NCBI RefSeq assembly: GCF_019279795.1
Contig: NC_056743.1
Location: 871,642,478 to 871,706,477, forward strand
Source: Protopterus annectens
Lineage: Eukaryota; Chordata; Ceratodontiformes; Protopteridae
Direction: 5' to 3'
Length of the DNA: 64,000 nucleotides
Shown here: piece after piece, positions 53,144-64,000 of the stretch
Position numbering within the stretch: the first letter of the stretch is position 1
Layout of the letters: each line of letters opens with the position of its first letter
The notes under the pieces: generated by a model
The model's database searches: none
What the model saw: only the letters and a program-made list of their open reading frames with translations
What the model was told of the DNA's origin: nothing
Translations under genes and position numbers: made by a program

Positions 53144-56100
53144 CTAAGATTTTTTTAACAGGTTTTGTAAAGTATCCCATATAATATAATAAGATGTTTT
53201 TCTAGTAGTTCTTGATTTTATTGTCATCAATTCCATATGACACACTTCAGTCATAACATTTTTAAATTCATTAAATGAAGGAGGGGTATCTGAAATCCAA
53301 TTTCTGGTTATTATTTTTCTAGCCACTGCTAGAATAGACCATAATAAGGGAAGTTTAACTTTTTTAACACTTTTAGGAACAGGTGTGTTAAATAATATAA
53401 GTGATTTAGAAACAATGAAATTATCTGTGAAAAGGGCCTGCAAAAAATCATTGATTAACTTCTAATATTCCTTCAATTTTATACAGTCATAAAACATATG
53501 TGCCCAATCAGCATTTATTTCCACATTACATCTTTTACATAAGTTGTCTTTATTATTTATTTTATTCATCATTAAAGGTGTATAGAAGGATCTATGTAAA
53601 AATTTCCAAGTAAAACGTCTCCAATTAATGGAAGAAGTAGTTTTATAAGCAGATTCCAATATATATTGTTTATCTTGTTGTTTTGGAGATTCACCATTAA
53701 TGGAAATGAAATAATTCCAATAGGTATCTGAACTGTAATGAGTTTCTTCTCTGATAATTTTATGTATGTATGAGAGCTTACCTTTATCAGAAACTCTATG
53801 TTGTAAATTTAATATCAAGTAATCAATCAGTATTGGAACAGATTCTTTAACTGTTAAAGACATTAAATCAATTTTATTAATAAGATGTTGTCTAAAAGTC
53901 TGAATTTCTAACCAACATGTTTCTCTCAAATCAAATTCTTGCTTTAAGAAGTCTAAATTTTTACTTTATTATCAGACAGCAACTGATACCAATACTTTAG
54001 ATCATTCTCTGTGACTAAAAGAGTTCTTTCAGAGGTGGTTGACAAAAGCATACCTTGTGTATACATTATAGGAATAGAATAAAATTCCATTCCTTATACT
54101 TAGGATGCATGAATATAAAATTACGATAACTGATAATAATGTTTAATGGGTAACTAACTATATATTTTGGTGTAATGGATGAAGTACAAAATTCTTTTAG
54201 TAACCATAACATGGGGTTATTTACAATAATATTTTTATGTATTAAAGAGATTTTCATGAAGTGAATGCTAATTAGTTCCCAGTAATCTTTCCATCTTGCA
54301 ACATATGACTGATCTATTAACAAAGTAATAACTTTTATAATAGAAGAGATAGTATATAAATTAAAGTCTGGAAATGAAATGCCCTTTGAGACCAGCTATT
54401 AGTATGTTTCTTTAATGCAATCCTAGGTCTATTAGGTGCCCATAAGAAATTTAACATTAGTGAATTCAATTTCTTAATAATTATTTTTGTAGGTGGGAGT
54501 ATTATTGATTGTATTAAGTATAATATCTTAGGGAATACTATCATTTTAATAATTGTGAGTCTCTCTTCCATGGTAAAAAACATATTGTTCCAGCTATTGA
54601 AAAGATTTTGTATATTAAGAAGACAGGTACTATAATTATTATGTATAATAGATTTGATATCTTTAGTTAATAGTATACCTAAGTAAGTTATCTGACCTGA
54701 GTTTGGTATATATTTGTTAAAATCATTAATGAGGACATTTTTTCATGTGTATATTGGTAATATTTTAGTTTTTTCTTCAGTGAATATTAAACCAGAGATA
54801 TTTTTAAAATCCATCATTTTATCAGATAAGGACTGCATAGAAGAGTTAGATCCAGCTGATGTAATTAGAACATCATCTGCAAAAAGTTGAATTTTAGATA
54901 TTGTATTTTCATCTATATCAAATCCTTCTATATCAGTACTGTTTCTGATCAAATTAGCCCAAGGCTCCATTATTAAAGTAAATAATAGTGGAGAGAGTGG
55001 ACACCCTTGTTTTGTACCTTTTAAAATGTGTATTTTTTGTGAGACATATGTTCTTATCTTAATGTAAGCCAATGCTCCTTTATATAGATGTTCAATTAGA
55101 TTTACAAATGCATCTGAGAAGTTTGTGCACTTCAGTAAGATAAACAAGTAGTCCCAACTTACTGAATCAAATGCTGAACTTATATCGAGACTAATAAGTG
55201 TTAAATCTTTCTTTTTCCTGTTTGCAAAATCAATTAACGTTAAAGTTCTCCTTATATTATCAAAAGTATTTCTATTTACAATAAAGCCTGTCTGGTCTAT
55301 ATCTATAATGCCTGGGATGATTGTCTTTAATCTATCAGCAAAAATACTCATAAACATTTTATAGTCAACATTAAGTAATGAAATAGGTCTATATGAAGTG
55401 CATCTGGTTGGGTCTTTATTGGGTTTTAAAATTGGTGAAATAAATGTGTATTACCAAGATGGGGGAGTTGTTAACTCATTTTGGGCCAAAATAAAAACCT
55501 TATGTATTAATGAGTAAGTACTTTTGGGAAGAATTTTATAGATCTCTGGTATAATACCATCATTACCTGGTGCTTTGTTTGATTTAAGCTTGTTTATTTG
55601 TGTAATAACCTCTGTATATGAAATATTTTTATCCATTAGTTTAGTCTGTTGTTTATTAAGTTTTTTGTTCATGTTTGTAGTTATACATTTCTTTATTTTA
55701 TCTTTAGGCTCCATGTTAATGTTATTATGATTAATTTTGTGAAAGTGATTTCTAAATTCATCTAATATTTCTGGTAAAGCAGAAACATTATTCTTTTTCC
55801 TTGGAGAGAAAATTTCTTTGATATGATTTTGTTTATTCAACCTTTTTGTTTTATTTTTAAGTCTATGTAAGTATTTGGGACTTATTGAGTAAGACAAAAA
55901 CTTATATTTCTCTAATGTTATTTTAACTTTATGAGTTACAATTTCTTTGTATTTCTCATTTAATTAATTTATTTCTTCAATGACTTTTTTGTCCATAATA
56001 TTTTCTTTATTATTATGTTTGTATGAGTCTAATTTGCTTTGAATATCTAGTAATTCCTTGTCCCAAGATTTCCTTTTATTATTATACCATCTGATACTTT

Positions 56101-56977
56101 GTCCATATAAATATGATTTTAAAGCATCCCAAACATAAACAATGGAGACTTCAGGTGTATTGTTTAAGTCTAAAAAATGTTGCACTTCTGAAAGTATATA
56201 ATCTTTATAGACTTTTAGTTGAGTTAAGTATGCTGGTATCCTTTTGATCTGAACATTGTAAGTACTTTTTATCATAAACTCAAAGACAATTGAATTATGA
56301 TCTGATATAGGACACAAAATGATTTTAGAATTAATTAAGTCTGTTACCATCTGGTTAGAAATAAAGACTCTATTTTTGAATAAGTTTTATATCTGTTAGA
56401 AAAAAAGTGTATGGTAATGATTTTGAATCTATCTGATTATTAATATCATTCAAATGATATAAATTAACAAAATCCTTTAAATGTTTTGCATTAGATGTAA
56501 TTTTCCTTTTTCCTATAGTAGTAGTATCTTTTTCATGTAGGATACAATTAGAGTCACCTGCTAAAATAATATCTCCTATAGAAAATGATATGATCTTATT
56601 GAGATGGTGTTTCACTGTATTAATGCCAATTTCTGGTATCCAATATACATTGATTAATGTATATGTCTTTCCATTAATCTGTATTGTAACCGTACAAAAC
56701 ATTCCTTTATCATCTTTATAAGACTTAATAGTTTTAGGTATGGGCATACTTTTATTCCATAAAATAGCCACTCCTCTTTTTTCTGAGTGTGTTCTGAACT
56801 AACCAAGACTGTATATTTATTATTGGCTAATTTATCAATATCCTTTTTCAGGAGATGTGTTTCTTGAAGGAATACTAAGTTGGCCCTATGCAAATTAATG
56901 TATCTCATTAAACTTGCCCTTTTACATGGGTTATTCAGTCCATTAATGTTTAAAGAAATTCCTTTTAGAGAAATCAT
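53144..56977 (-). pseudogene. L1 ORF2: endonuclease, reverse transcriptase, zinc knuckle
   Basis: The endonuclease starts at 56977: GISLNINGLNNPCKRASLMR, then VFLQETHLL, continuing in 56370-56771 with a GDSN motif (AGDSNCIL) and SDHNSIVFEF (about 56300). Linker pieces follow (55451-55897: NKAPGNDGIIPEIYK). Reverse transcriptase 54743-55357 has LISLDISSAFDSVSWDYLF, TKQGCPLSPLLFTLIMEPWA and catalytic FADDVLI. C-terminal pieces follow at 54583-53144, with a CKRCNVEINADWAHMFYDC cysteine/histidine motif near 53480-53540, typical of L1. At least six frame changes mean it is inactive. Confidence 0.9.
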
Positions 56978-59329
56978 TTAGCTTTTATAAACATATAAAA
57001 CATATAATCAGAATAACAATTAACAAAATAAATGATATTATACCTCCTCCTTTAGGTGTACCATTAATTATAGCTGTATTTATTGAAAAGCTTATGGGAT
57101 TTTGTATAAGCTTCACTTTTATTTGTAGTGACAATGAGTTTATAAAATGTGTTGTGGATGTCAGAACTATATGCAAACAACAATAAACAGGTGAAAATAA
57201 TATTAGGATTAAACATTGCACCCAGCCTGGAGTTAAGAACTCCAACTTTGAGTAGCACATACCACTCAAGTTATCCCCTATCCTAAGCAGCAGTACCTCA
57301 GCTGCCACCATATCAATTCAATACTAACTATTATTAACTAAAGTTAACCTCATTTAATTAGATGATCTAGTAAGACAAAGCTAAATAATTTATAAATCAG
57401 CTTCATATAAACAAATAAGAACATTTAGAAACAGCTCATATTACTATGTACATCTATTTTGTAAAATACACTCATAATCAAAATAGCATTCTAATAAACT
57501 TGATAATGGGAACCGAGAAGAGAGAGAGAGAAAGGAAGAGAGAGAGAGAAAAAAAGGGGCATATCTATATATTAGTTTATTAAAAGTTTCTAAAAATAAG
57601 TTCTTATGTTCATTTGGATTCAATAACTTAGGCTATTATGGTTCAGACATTACATATATTAGGGTATTCCTACTTTCTGCCATAGAAATGCAGTTAACAG
57701 TTTTAAAACTTTAAATTACTTGCACCAAAGCTTTCTTCTCATACTTATTATTGCCAGTAAATAAAATATTTATACTCATACATATGTTTACAAATCATAC
57801 TGCACAGCAATGTAAATTCCTAGTTATACATAAATCATTGTGAAGAAAGCCATCTGTATTTTATATATCTGAACTGCTGCTTTAAAATATGTCACATGAC
57901 AGTTTCTTCTAAGATATAATCATAATGATACTTGTGCTTGTCAATTAGATAAGTCAAATGATTTATAACATTATATATGTTTAAATCATAAGTATTTATA
58001 TACAATGATATGTTGCAGTCATGTAAGCTTTCAAAAACATGTGTATATATGTTTTACCTTCTATGCCTTCTAAAATATCTCACTTGCTTACTATGGCATA
58101 CTGAATCATTTAAAATCATTATAACTTTCATATTTTATAAATTACATCTTAAATAAGTAAGTTGTTATAAAGAATAACTCACATTTAGATGTCATAAAGT
58201 TCGTTTTTCATCACAAAGTCGCATTTACAGCAGTTCTACTTCCTGGAACAGTGTTCTTCTTGAATCTGCGATGTGTCAGTGTGAAATCAGGGTGCAAAGT
58301 TCAAAATGACTGCATTCAGCTTCTCTGCGTGTATTCTGAGTGTTGAAGCTTTTAAAACAACTCGAGGACACTATTCACGAGGTAACCCACATCCCAAATT
58401 GTCTCCTTAACATTCTGGTGGGAATTTTAGTAAATGCAAGTGACTGACATTCATTTAGTAATACAAATGAAACTAAACAGTGCAAAACCTTTGCAAAGTA
58501 TTTTACAAGTCATTACAGTCTCTATGACAGTGAAACCAAGCCTACAGTTATTTAACATATTATACAACTTATTTTTATATGCCCCATTTCATTTTCTCAT
58601 ACAAATCTTATTATATACATATATCAGTATTATCAGAAGCATATAACTGTACTTATAAGAGAGAAAGAGAGAGAGAGAAAAAAAAGAAAAGGAAGAGAGT
58701 AGAAAAAAAAAGAAAGAGAGAGAGAAGAAAGAAAAAAGGAAGCTACAAAGAGTATCTACAAAAGTATTACTTGCTGTTTGTATTAATAATGTTAAACATG
58801 AAACATATTACTTACAACTATTTTAGTTCTAATTATTTGCAATTATATCATGACATATTATTTGTAATCATGTATAAGCAATAAAGTCATGGTATAATAT
58901 TTAGCAACAGTGTTTAAACAGCATATATAGTTTTAAAGAACTAATAAGTTATTATTTCACTTTTTCCATATTTTACATCATACTTCTCTCCTGCCCTCCC
59001 CACCCTCACTAAATGCATAGTTTAAAAAGAATGCCATTATTTAAAACAAGAAGAGAAAGAAAATGTATCAAATTACTAACCTTAGGTCTCTTTATCACAA
59101 AGAGAAACAAGTTGATTGATAGCATGTTATTTGTTCCTCAGAGAGTTTGACTATTTATGAAACAAAAACAGTTCTTTGCACACAGAAAATAACTTTGAAT
59201 AAATCTTTAAAATATTTGTGGCTTTCTGGAGATGCAGTAATTGTATTTGAAGAGATTAAGAGAGAAAGAAAGAGAAAAAAAAAATATAGAACATGTCATT
59301 TGTTTTTTAGTCTTTTTTGCTTCTCTGAA
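56978..59329 (-). other. Long inter-ORF segment of the L1
   Basis: AT-rich spacer with GA-rich tracts near 57518-57556, 58659-58740 and 59245-59285 (plus strand) and one less AT-rich block at about 58200-58440. Open frames (56985-57311 minus, hydrophobic; 58579-58884 plus) lack domains. It could be a second LINE's 5' region or an unrecognised insertion. Confidence 0.4.
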
Positions 59330-60193
59330 GTCTTCCAAGAAGTTCCTGTTGCCATCCTCTTTAACGAAGGACTTGCCTATTCCATATCTTCTATTTTATC
59401 TAATATCTTATTTTTTTTAATATACAGCAAAGCAGAGTCTAAGTCTTCAAAAATTCTAGGGCCATCGGGTAAAAAGATTTTTAGTTTGGCAGGAAATAAA
59501 AGGTAAGTTTTGAACTGTGCTTTCTTAAGATCTCTTATTAATGGCAAAAAAACTTTTCTTTTAGTTATTACCAAGGAAGAATAGTCATTGTCAAAACGCA
59601 CAGTTGCCTCATTAATTTTAATAGGTGCTTTAGCCCATGCAGATTTTAATACCATCTCCTTGTCATAAGATGATAAAAATCTTACTATAACTGATCTAGG
59701 ATACTTTTTGTTAGAGTTAAAGTTAGATAAGGACCTATGGGCTCTTTCAATACCAAAAGAAAATGCTTCTGACAAGTATAAAGTTTTGGGAAGCCAAGTA
59801 TTTAAAAAGGAAGTAATGTTGTTACCTTCTATATTTTCTGGCAGTCCAAAAATCCTAATATTATTAGTCTAGATCTGTTTTCCAGGTCATCAAGTTTGGA
59901 TTGTAGGTGTGTGTTCTGCTTCAGCAAAAACTCAATGTTAATTTCTTCTTCCTGGATTCTGTTCTCCATATCATTAACAGTCTCTTCTATGCCTGTAATC
60001 TGAGCCTTCTGTTGTTGCAAGTCTTGATGTAACAAATCCATTTGTTTTGTAGTTTTTCTATGAAGTTATCAATTTTAGTATCCAGTTTATCCATTTTGGT
60101 TGTTAGTTGCTGAATAGTAGATACCAGAGACTGAAGCTCTTTTTGATGCTGGAATCCTGACTGTTTGCCTTACTGGAACTCATTTTGAACAGA
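59330..60193 (-). pseudogene. L1 ORF1 (coiled coil, RRM, C-terminal domain)
   Basis: ATG at about 60184 (MSSSKANSQD), then frameshifts into a heptad-type coiled coil (IQQLTTKMDKLDTKIDNFIE; 59829-60041 continues with LKQNTHLQSKLDDLENRSRL). The LENRSR motif marks the junction to the RRM. After another shift, 59377-59775 holds the RRM and C-terminal domain (FNSNKKYPRSVIVRFLSSYD, ending FPAKLKIFLPDGPRIFED). ORF1 proteins are RNA-binding trimeric chaperones of the L1 particle. It is broken in at least two places. Confidence 0.85.
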
Positions 60194-60414
60194 GGTGATG
60201 AAAGAGAAATTTCCAAGATGATTTCTGACAGGAAAATTATTGAAATTTTCTTTCTTTTTTAGATATTATTCAAGAAACTGATATTCCAAACGTATTTAGA
60301 AAGAAAATTATTTCATTAGTTGATTTTTAAAGTAATTATTTCCTGTCAGTGCAGTTAAGTTGGTGGAGCTGAATAAATCTGCTGCTATCCTGTGTTCATC
60401 CTTGGCCATGCCCC

Positions 60415-62617
60415 GGATTTGGATTTTCTGAGGTGCAGCATGTCCATTAATTCCGGGTTGGACATGGCTTTATACGTCAGGCACAGATCACCTCTGAGCA
60501 GGCGGTATGCCACTGAGTAGAGCTGGAGTTTCTTTAACCGGGCAGCATATGGCATCTGTTTGAGCCCTTTGATCCTCTTGGTGAGGTACTTTTGGGGTCT
60601 TTCCAGTTGCTGCAGGTGTCTGGTAAGGTACATCCCAAAAGGGGCATTGTACTCAATTATGGGCCTGATGAGGGATGAGTAAAGAGGCACGATGACCTCC
60701 CTGATCTAGATGTGAATCCCTTCATGATTAGGTGGGCTATATAAAATGTTTTTCTAACCACTTTGGCCACGTGGTTGTCAAATGAGAGATTGCTATCAAC
60801 TTGGGTCCCCAGGTCCCTAATGACTTCTTCTGTACTTAATGGATTACCACCTATGTGGTAATTTGTGCACTTTGTTTTGCCAAAGGGGATGATGATACAC
60901 TTTTGGTGTTTAGCTTGAGTCCATGGCTCTGGCACCAGTTGTCTGTTTCTATGAGGCCCTTTTGGAGGATGCTTGTGTCGGCTGGAGAGTTGATTATGGC
61001 ACCCAGTTTGCAGTCATCTGAACTTGGTCAGCCACAGTCCTTCCGTGTTGGCCTGTACCACCGAGAAATATATACTGAACAAGAGAGGTCCCAGGACTGA
61101 GCCTTGTGGGATGCCACTTGTAACTGGTTTGGAGTCTGACATGGCTCCAGCAATTCTAACCATGTGGGTTCTGTCCTTGAGCCAGTTTGCAACCCATCTA
61201 GTGACATAGGGGTTTATATTTAAGCTGGTGAGCTTATCTATAATGCCCGAGTTGGGTATTGTGTCGAAGGCTTTTGCGAGGTCCAGGTAGGCTGTGTGGA
61301 CCACCTTCCCCTCGTCAATGGCCTTGGTGACTGTTTCAAAGAAATCGACCAGGTTTAAGAGGCAGGATCTGCCCTTAACAAAGCCAAACTGGGTAGGATC
61401 CAGTGTCTGTAGGTCCTCAATATCTTTATTTATGAGGTCCATGATGATCCTTTCCATAGCTTTGCAGACCAAGCTAGTCAGGCTTATGGGGCGATAGTTT
61501 CCAAGATCTGTTGAGGCACCACCTTTGTGGAGAGGGACCACTGTTGCTGTACGCCACTCTTTGGGTACATATCCTGTAGTAAGGCTAAGATTGAACAGTA
61601 GTTTTATGTTTGGGTTTAGCTCTTCTTGGAGTTCATGTAGGATGCAGCCTGGGACACCATCTGGTCCCATTGATGCTGTGTTTTTTGCTTTGGAGAGGGC
61701 GGCCCTTACCTGAGCATCTGAGATGTCAGGGAGGCAGCACTCTGTTGGGATAGATATTTGCCCTTTGGTGGGAGGGGAGAAGTTTGCACTGAACCTGTCA
61801 GCTAGGATGTTGGCAATGTCTGTGGGCTCGGTGTATTTTTTGTCATTTTGGACTAATTCTGAGCATATCTGGGAATTCCCACCCAGGTTCCTAACATAAC
61901 TAAAGAAAGTCTTGTGATTATCCTTAGTGTCCTGTGCAATTTTTCTCGAAGCTGGCCTTAGACGATTTTATGAGTGCCCTTAGTTTTTTGCTAATACTGA
62001 TCAGAGATGCCTTCCCTTTTTGGGATTTTGCTCTATCATGTAGTAGCTTCCTCCTTCTATTGTATAGTTTGTTTATGGCTGGGGTCCACCAGACAGGACG
62101 TCTGCCTTTGGAGGATTGGGTCTTGGTTTTATTTGGGATTGCATGATCCATGCATTCCTGAAGGTGTTCATAGAATACGTTTATAAAGGATTCTGTGGTC
62201 TGGGACGTATTTTCCACAGGCCCAGGGGCTTTGAAGGATTTCGCCTCGGTTTTGAGGCATGTGAAATTTGCTTTAGAGAAGTTTTTCGCTGTGGTTTTCT
62301 GGGCAGGGGGTGGGGGTCGGGATGTGAATATCCAGTGAAATTAGTTTATGGTCTGATCTTACCAGTGAGGGATACACTTCTGGTCTGGAGCATAGTGTCC
62401 CCATGTTGGTGATGATCAGGTCCAGTATGTTTTCCCCTCTTGTGGGAGTGGTAACAAGTTGTTCCATAGCATTTGAGTTTATAAATTCTAGGAACTTTTG
62501 GGCTAGGGTGTTGGAGCTAGAGTAATGCTCCCAGTCTATGTTTGGGTAGTTGAAGTCGCCCAATATAATGGTGTTTGGAGAGACCTTCATATTTTCCAGT
62601 ATTCTCAGGAAGGCCTT
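60415..62617 (-). mobile_element. CR1-like LINE, copy E, main part
   Basis: Continues copy E upstream of the L1 insertion. The 5' truncation at about 62617 lies in the endonuclease domain, next to the env 3' region. Confidence 0.85.
60430..62590 (-). pseudogene. CR1-like LINE ORF2 (copy E)
   Basis: Endonuclease: TIILGDFNYPNIDWEHYSS (about 62570), LVRSDHKLISLDIHIP (about 62345-62380). Linker: RRPVWWTPAINKLYNRRRKL (about 62080). Reverse transcriptase 61014-61670 is well kept: MGPDGVPGCILHELQ, GNYRPISLTSLVCKAMERII, QFGFVKGRSCLLNLVDFFET, AYLDLAKAFDTIPNSGI, TSGIPQGSVLGPLLFSIYFS. The frame shifts just before the catalytic FADDCKLGA-type box (about 61010-60990). C-terminal parts follow at 60657-60935 and 60385-60690. 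Few defects, so a fairly young copy. Confidence 0.88.
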
Positions 62618-62729
62618 CTAACATTTTCCTCCCTATTAATACTTTTTATTCTATTTTGAAGTATGCATAGTGTCATTTCATCTCCTAGCCTTTTCCACTC
62701 AGGATTTTCAGCTAGGTGAGTCATTCAAT

Positions 62730-64000
62730 CTATACTTCAGAAAAAGCGTCATCTGAAATCAACCTTTCAATTTCAATATCTTGGTAGAAAGTTTCAGTAA
62801 CAGATACATCAACAAAATCTTTGATTAATCTTTTCATGCAGGGAACTCCACAGCAAACACATGCTCCTATTAGGAGTATACCCACACAAATGGCAATCAG
62901 AATATTCATTAGGATGGAACCCCACCCCCCAAATAGATTCTGGAAAAAGTCCGTCAGTGGGTTTGGGCCTGGTTCAATCATGGCTGATACTTGCTGAATT
63001 ACCTCTAGGTGGTTATTTATCTCATGACGATTGTCAGGAATAAAAGCACAGCATTCTTCTTTGATAAGCGCCAAGACGCACCACCTCTCACCGCTAGGGT
63101 GAAGTCAAGAGCCATACGATTTTGTAGCACAACAGTTTTCATTGCATTCAGTTCATCAGTCACCAATTCTAGGGTGGAAAAAGTTGCATTGCTCATTACT
63201 TCGAGAAGTTTCGACAACTTCCTCAGCTCCCAGATCGATTTGACTGCTCCATAGGCTGGGAATATTCCTGCCCAGGATATAACACTGTCACTCAAGTCCA
63301 TATGAGTCAATTCACTTTTGTCTTTTACTGAATTATGGTCTTTCCAACCAGCTTCGATCTTCCCAACTTGATTCACAGGTTTCTTAACTGGACCTTCGGA
63401 TTTTCGAGCTGTTTCTCTTACGTTTCGTATCTTACCCAAAGGTAATTCTGCAGTATGTCTTATTGCCGAACCAAGTAACCCAAAAACAACTGCGGACCAA
63501 TTCTCAGGTAACCATTTATATGCCTTTTTCCCACAAATAAAATAACAGTTTTCTACTTTAGCACTAATACGCATCAGCCCTGCATGAAACATTTTCTGAT
63601 CTATAACTGACAATTGTTTAAACAAAACTGGATTTTTTTGAATGTCACTCATAATTGTTTTCAATGAGTTTAAATACGAGTCATAATTAGTATTGCAAAA
63701 AGTATTGCCATTACTATTCTTAATATAACATCGGTAAGAAATAGTTATATTGCAATTGCTCCAGCCCACCTGGAGAGTGTCATTTTTATAGAAACATACA
63801 ACTCCTTTTTGTGTGACAGGTAAAAATAAAGCTATTTTGTCCTGTGATCACACAGTTCCTGTGTCGAAAAGTAAATTCTCCCAAGTCTCATTTATCCCCA
63901 AAGGGACAGCAGACATTATCAGTCCTCCATATGCTGTCAGTATAGCTGTACAAACCCAGCAATTTGAAATGTTCATAGTCTCTGCATATACACGTTTCAT
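62730..64000 (-). pseudogene. Gammaretrovirus-type env remnant (runs off window)
   Basis: The surface part enters from the right edge with a CWVC (CxxC) motif (about 63940-63951) and has an in-frame TGA at 63848-63850. The frame 63017-63769 continues through a hydrophobic fusion-peptide-like segment (WAGIFPAYGAV, about 63240-63275), heptad repeats and LQNRMALDF at the immunosuppressive-domain position. A frameshift near 63085 moves the CX6CC motif region (with EECCAF, about 63048) into the frame 62730-63074. That frame has a membrane anchor (about 62840-62910), a cysteine-rich juxtamembrane part and an acidic tail. CxxC plus CX6CC is typical of gammaretroviral-type envelopes, unlike the env at 31.9-34.0 kb. 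The rest of the provirus, if any, lies outside. Confidence 0.85.

Larger units (their letters stand above)
52968..60414 (-). mobile_element. L1-type LINE, apparently full length
   Basis: A 15-bp target duplication, ggatttggattttct, is at 52953-52967 and 60415-60429, with a poly-T tract (minus-strand poly-A tail) at the left junction. It splits CR1-like copy E. The 5' end starts GGGGCATGGCCAAGG on the minus strand. It contains ORF1 (about 60190-59330) and ORF2 (about 56977-53144), both frameshifted. The two ORFs are separated by ~2.35 kb carrying GA-rich tracts, which is unusually long. Confidence 0.88.

Noticed and set aside
56985..57311. Hydrophobic 108-residue minus-strand frame upstream of L1 ORF2 as a membrane protein gene
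   Set aside because: AT-rich spacer translation gives hydrophobic residues by composition, and there is no conserved feature.

Overview
The window looks like repeat-rich intergenic DNA from a vertebrate with a large, moderately AT-rich genome. I found no host gene I could defend. Nearly every recognisable coding stretch belongs to a transposable element: CR1-like, L2-like and L1/Tx1-like LINEs, a Penelope-like element, a Ty3/Gypsy element with a SCAN-like Gag, and endogenous retroviruses. tRNA-derived SINEs, long (CA)n and (TA)n tracts and palindromic MITE-like elements are also present. This mix, and a SINE tail resembling tails I associate with fish SINEs, point to an anamniote (ray-finned or lobe-finned fish, or amphibian). 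That placement is inference.

Layout. 0-5.5 kb: two palindromic MITE-like elements (484-814 and 2327-2663, the latter inside a tRNA-SINE) and a Penelope-like fragment (4424-5523) with inverted terminal arms, each containing a hammerhead-ribozyme-like motif. 5.5-12.6 kb: mostly unassigned decayed sequence, an eroded LINE reverse transcriptase, a 41-bp x5 tandem repeat and a SINE with a 20-bp target duplication. 12.6-15.3 kb: a degenerate SINE, a foldback element and a cluster of four more elements sharing the MITE core, three of them abutting (TA)n tracts. 15.4-20.6 kb: an old minus-strand L2-like LINE carrying a Penelope fragment and, with a 15-bp target duplication, a younger CR1-like LINE. 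20.6-24.8 kb: mostly unassigned.

24.8-36.0 kb: a CR1-like LINE split by an LTR-bounded endogenous retrovirus (25918-35116). Its gag, pol and env are all broken. Env carries a SINE (18-bp target duplication) and the 3' LTR carries a hAT-like MITE (8-bp target duplication). 36.2-47.8 kb: a minus-strand Gypsy element of apparent Gmr1-like type (Gag with SCAN-like region, protease followed by integrase), with no reverse transcriptase left. Two CR1-like LINEs sit head-to-tail between its integrase and its 3' polypurine tract. 48-52.6 kb: SINE, (CA)n tracts and another L2-like LINE. 52.6-62.6 kb: a minus-strand CR1-like LINE split by an apparently full-length L1 (52968-60414, 15-bp target duplication). 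62.6-64 kb: a minus-strand gammaretrovirus-type env pseudogene that runs off the window.

The elements do not form a host pathway. The biology is stratigraphy: at least seven nested insertions can be read from target duplications. The most novel-looking signal is the MITE-like family: six full or near-full elements and one fragment share a core containing gatctcagagttggtatat, while their long inverted arms differ from copy to copy.
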